Source: Paraburkholderia madseniana
GTDB taxonomy: Bacteria; Pseudomonadota; Gammaproteobacteria; Burkholderiales; Burkholderiaceae
Direction: 5' to 3'
Assembly (NCBI RefSeq): GCF_009690905.1
Contig: NZ_VOSW01000078.1
Coordinates: 1 to 43,490, forward strand
DNA: 43,490 bases
The position numbers were made by a program, and so were the translations under genes. The notes below the pieces were generated by a model, which saw only the letters and a list, made by a program, of their open reading frames with translations, was not told where the DNA came from and did no database searches. The first letter of the stretch is position 1, and each line of letters starts with the position of its first letter. Positions 42,804 through 43,490 of this stretch are shown one piece after another.

Positions 42804-42833
42804 GTCCGCGAGCGCTCGTTCGCGGACTTTTTT
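42804..42833 (+). terminator. Rho-independent terminator after gabD
   Basis: The stem GTCCGCGA/TCGCGGAC (42804-42811 and 42820-42827) has an 8-nt loop and is followed by six T residues (42828-42833). It ends 24 bp before the GNAT start codon. Confidence 0.85.
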
Positions 42834-42857
42834 GTTTATTGCAACTTCCCTCACGTC

Positions 42858-43360
42858 ATGCAACCCACACTGATCGGACAGGCCGTCGAACTCAGGCCAC
42901 TTCAACAGGAACACGCCCAGGCACTGCTCGACGCAGCCGTGGACGGGCAATTGTGGAATATGAAGCTGACTGTCGTGCCGGGTCCTGAAACCATCGGCAG
43001 CTATATCGCGACCGCGCTCGACGGGCGCGCGGCCGGCACGGTGATGCCGTTTGTGATCGTGAGGCGCGACACCGGGGCGATTGTCGGCAGCACGCGGTTC
43101 TGGAAGATCGATCGGATGAACCGGAAGCTGGAAATCGGCCACACGTGGCTGGGCGAATCGGTACAGCGCTCGGCGGTGAACACCGAGGCCAAGTACCTTC
43201 TGCTGAGTCAAGCGTTCGAAGCGATGCAGTGCGTGCGCGTGCAGTTCACTACCGACGAGCTCAACGAGAAATCAAGAGCGGCGATTCTGCGGATCGGCGC
43301 GAAACAGGAAGGGATTGTCCGGCACGAGCGGATCATGCCGGATGGGCGCAAGCGCAATTC
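42858..43360 (+). CDS. GNAT-family N-acetyltransferase, truncated by contig end
   Basis: The 5' part of a GNAT acetyltransferase (about 167 residues), similar to ribosomal-protein-alanine acetyltransferase-like enzymes. It shows VELRPLQQEHAQALLDAA, FVIVRRDTGAIVGSTRFW, LEIGHTWLGESVQRSAVNTEAKYLLL, VQFTTDELNEKSRAAILRIGA and HERIMPDGRKRNS. Genuine sequence stops at 43360; the codons that follow read through an adapter, so about 20-40 C-terminal residues are missing. The ribosome-binding site is weak. Confidence 0.85.
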
Positions 43361-43490
43361 CTGTCTCTTATACACATCTAAAAAAAAAAACAAGAAAAAA
43401 CAATCAACCCAATCTAAAAACCAGAAGTCAATTATGATATAGTAGTTAAGAGTGCTACATGTGGAGGAGGGAAGATGGATTGACCAGACA
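43361..43490. other. Tn5/Nextera mosaic-end adapter and non-genomic tail
   Basis: Bases 43361-43379 are CTGTCTCTTATACACATCT, the 19-bp Tn5 transposase mosaic end used in Nextera libraries. It is followed by a poly-A run and low-complexity AT-rich sequence unlike the ~63% GC around it. This is untrimmed sequencing adapter plus noise, not a biological element. Confidence 0.95.

Noticed and set aside
43380..43490. AT-rich tail as a horizontally acquired segment
   Set aside because: It follows a Tn5 mosaic end and poly-A run and is sequencing adapter noise.

Overview
The window reads as one contig of a high-GC betaproteobacterium, most likely Paraburkholderia/Burkholderia sensu lato. The basis is hopanoid side-chain genes (hpnJ, hpnI, hpnK, hpnL), paired QseBC/PmrAB-like two-component systems, GC-rich codon use and a Burkholderia-style repeated intergenic element. 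The left end lies inside that repeat. The right end runs into a Tn5/Nextera mosaic-end adapter at 43361, so the last ~130 bases are not genomic.

Layout. (1) 168-14528, minus strand: a compact operon for a group 1h (actinobacterial-type, high-affinity) [NiFe] hydrogenase. It contains small and large subunits, a cysteine-free NifU-like protein, DUF5947-like and DUF6084-like proteins, a 482-aa protein of unknown function, an endopeptidase, a 33-aa membrane peptide, and hypF, hypC, a SIS isomerase, hypD, hypE, hypA and hypB. Most junctions are 1-11 bp overlaps. A nickel permease of the HoxN type (14903-15958) lies upstream on the same strand. (2) 16118-17965, minus: a small copper-type set (CopC, an outer-membrane barrel, a Met-rich DUF2946 protein). 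(3) 18119-20197: an orphan membrane-anchored TAXI protein and a ProQ/FinO RNA chaperone. (4) 20294-28102: a two-component system divergent from a TolC-type lipoprotein/adaptor/RND efflux operon; between them sits an array of CTTA half-sites with an 11-bp period. (5) 28103-28887: a large imperfect palindrome made of two facing copies of the same element that begins the window. (6) 28888-37478: hopanoid head-group genes in two minus-strand operons (113-aa protein/GT/HpnK and HpnJ/HpnI/HpnL) around a second two-component system. Both operon promoters carry an identical 20-bp box. (7) 37894-40669: a sulfonate/nitrate-type ABC importer. (8) 40770-43360: cspA, a succinate-semialdehyde dehydrogenase and a truncated GNAT acetyltransferase.

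How it works together. The hydrogenase operon supplies the catalytic subunits, every Hyp factor for Ni-Fe(CN)2CO cofactor assembly and a dedicated protease; the permease supplies nickel. The hopanoid genes would convert bacteriohopanetetrol into glucosamine and cyclitol-ether forms and move hopanoids across membranes. The promoter boxes suggest that a PmrA/QseB-like regulator controls this envelope modification, and that the same kind of site controls the efflux pump. The most unusual features are the shared hopanoid box, the 11-bp array, and a repeated 3'-UTR element found in the same orientation 6-12 nt after the stop codon of three unrelated genes.
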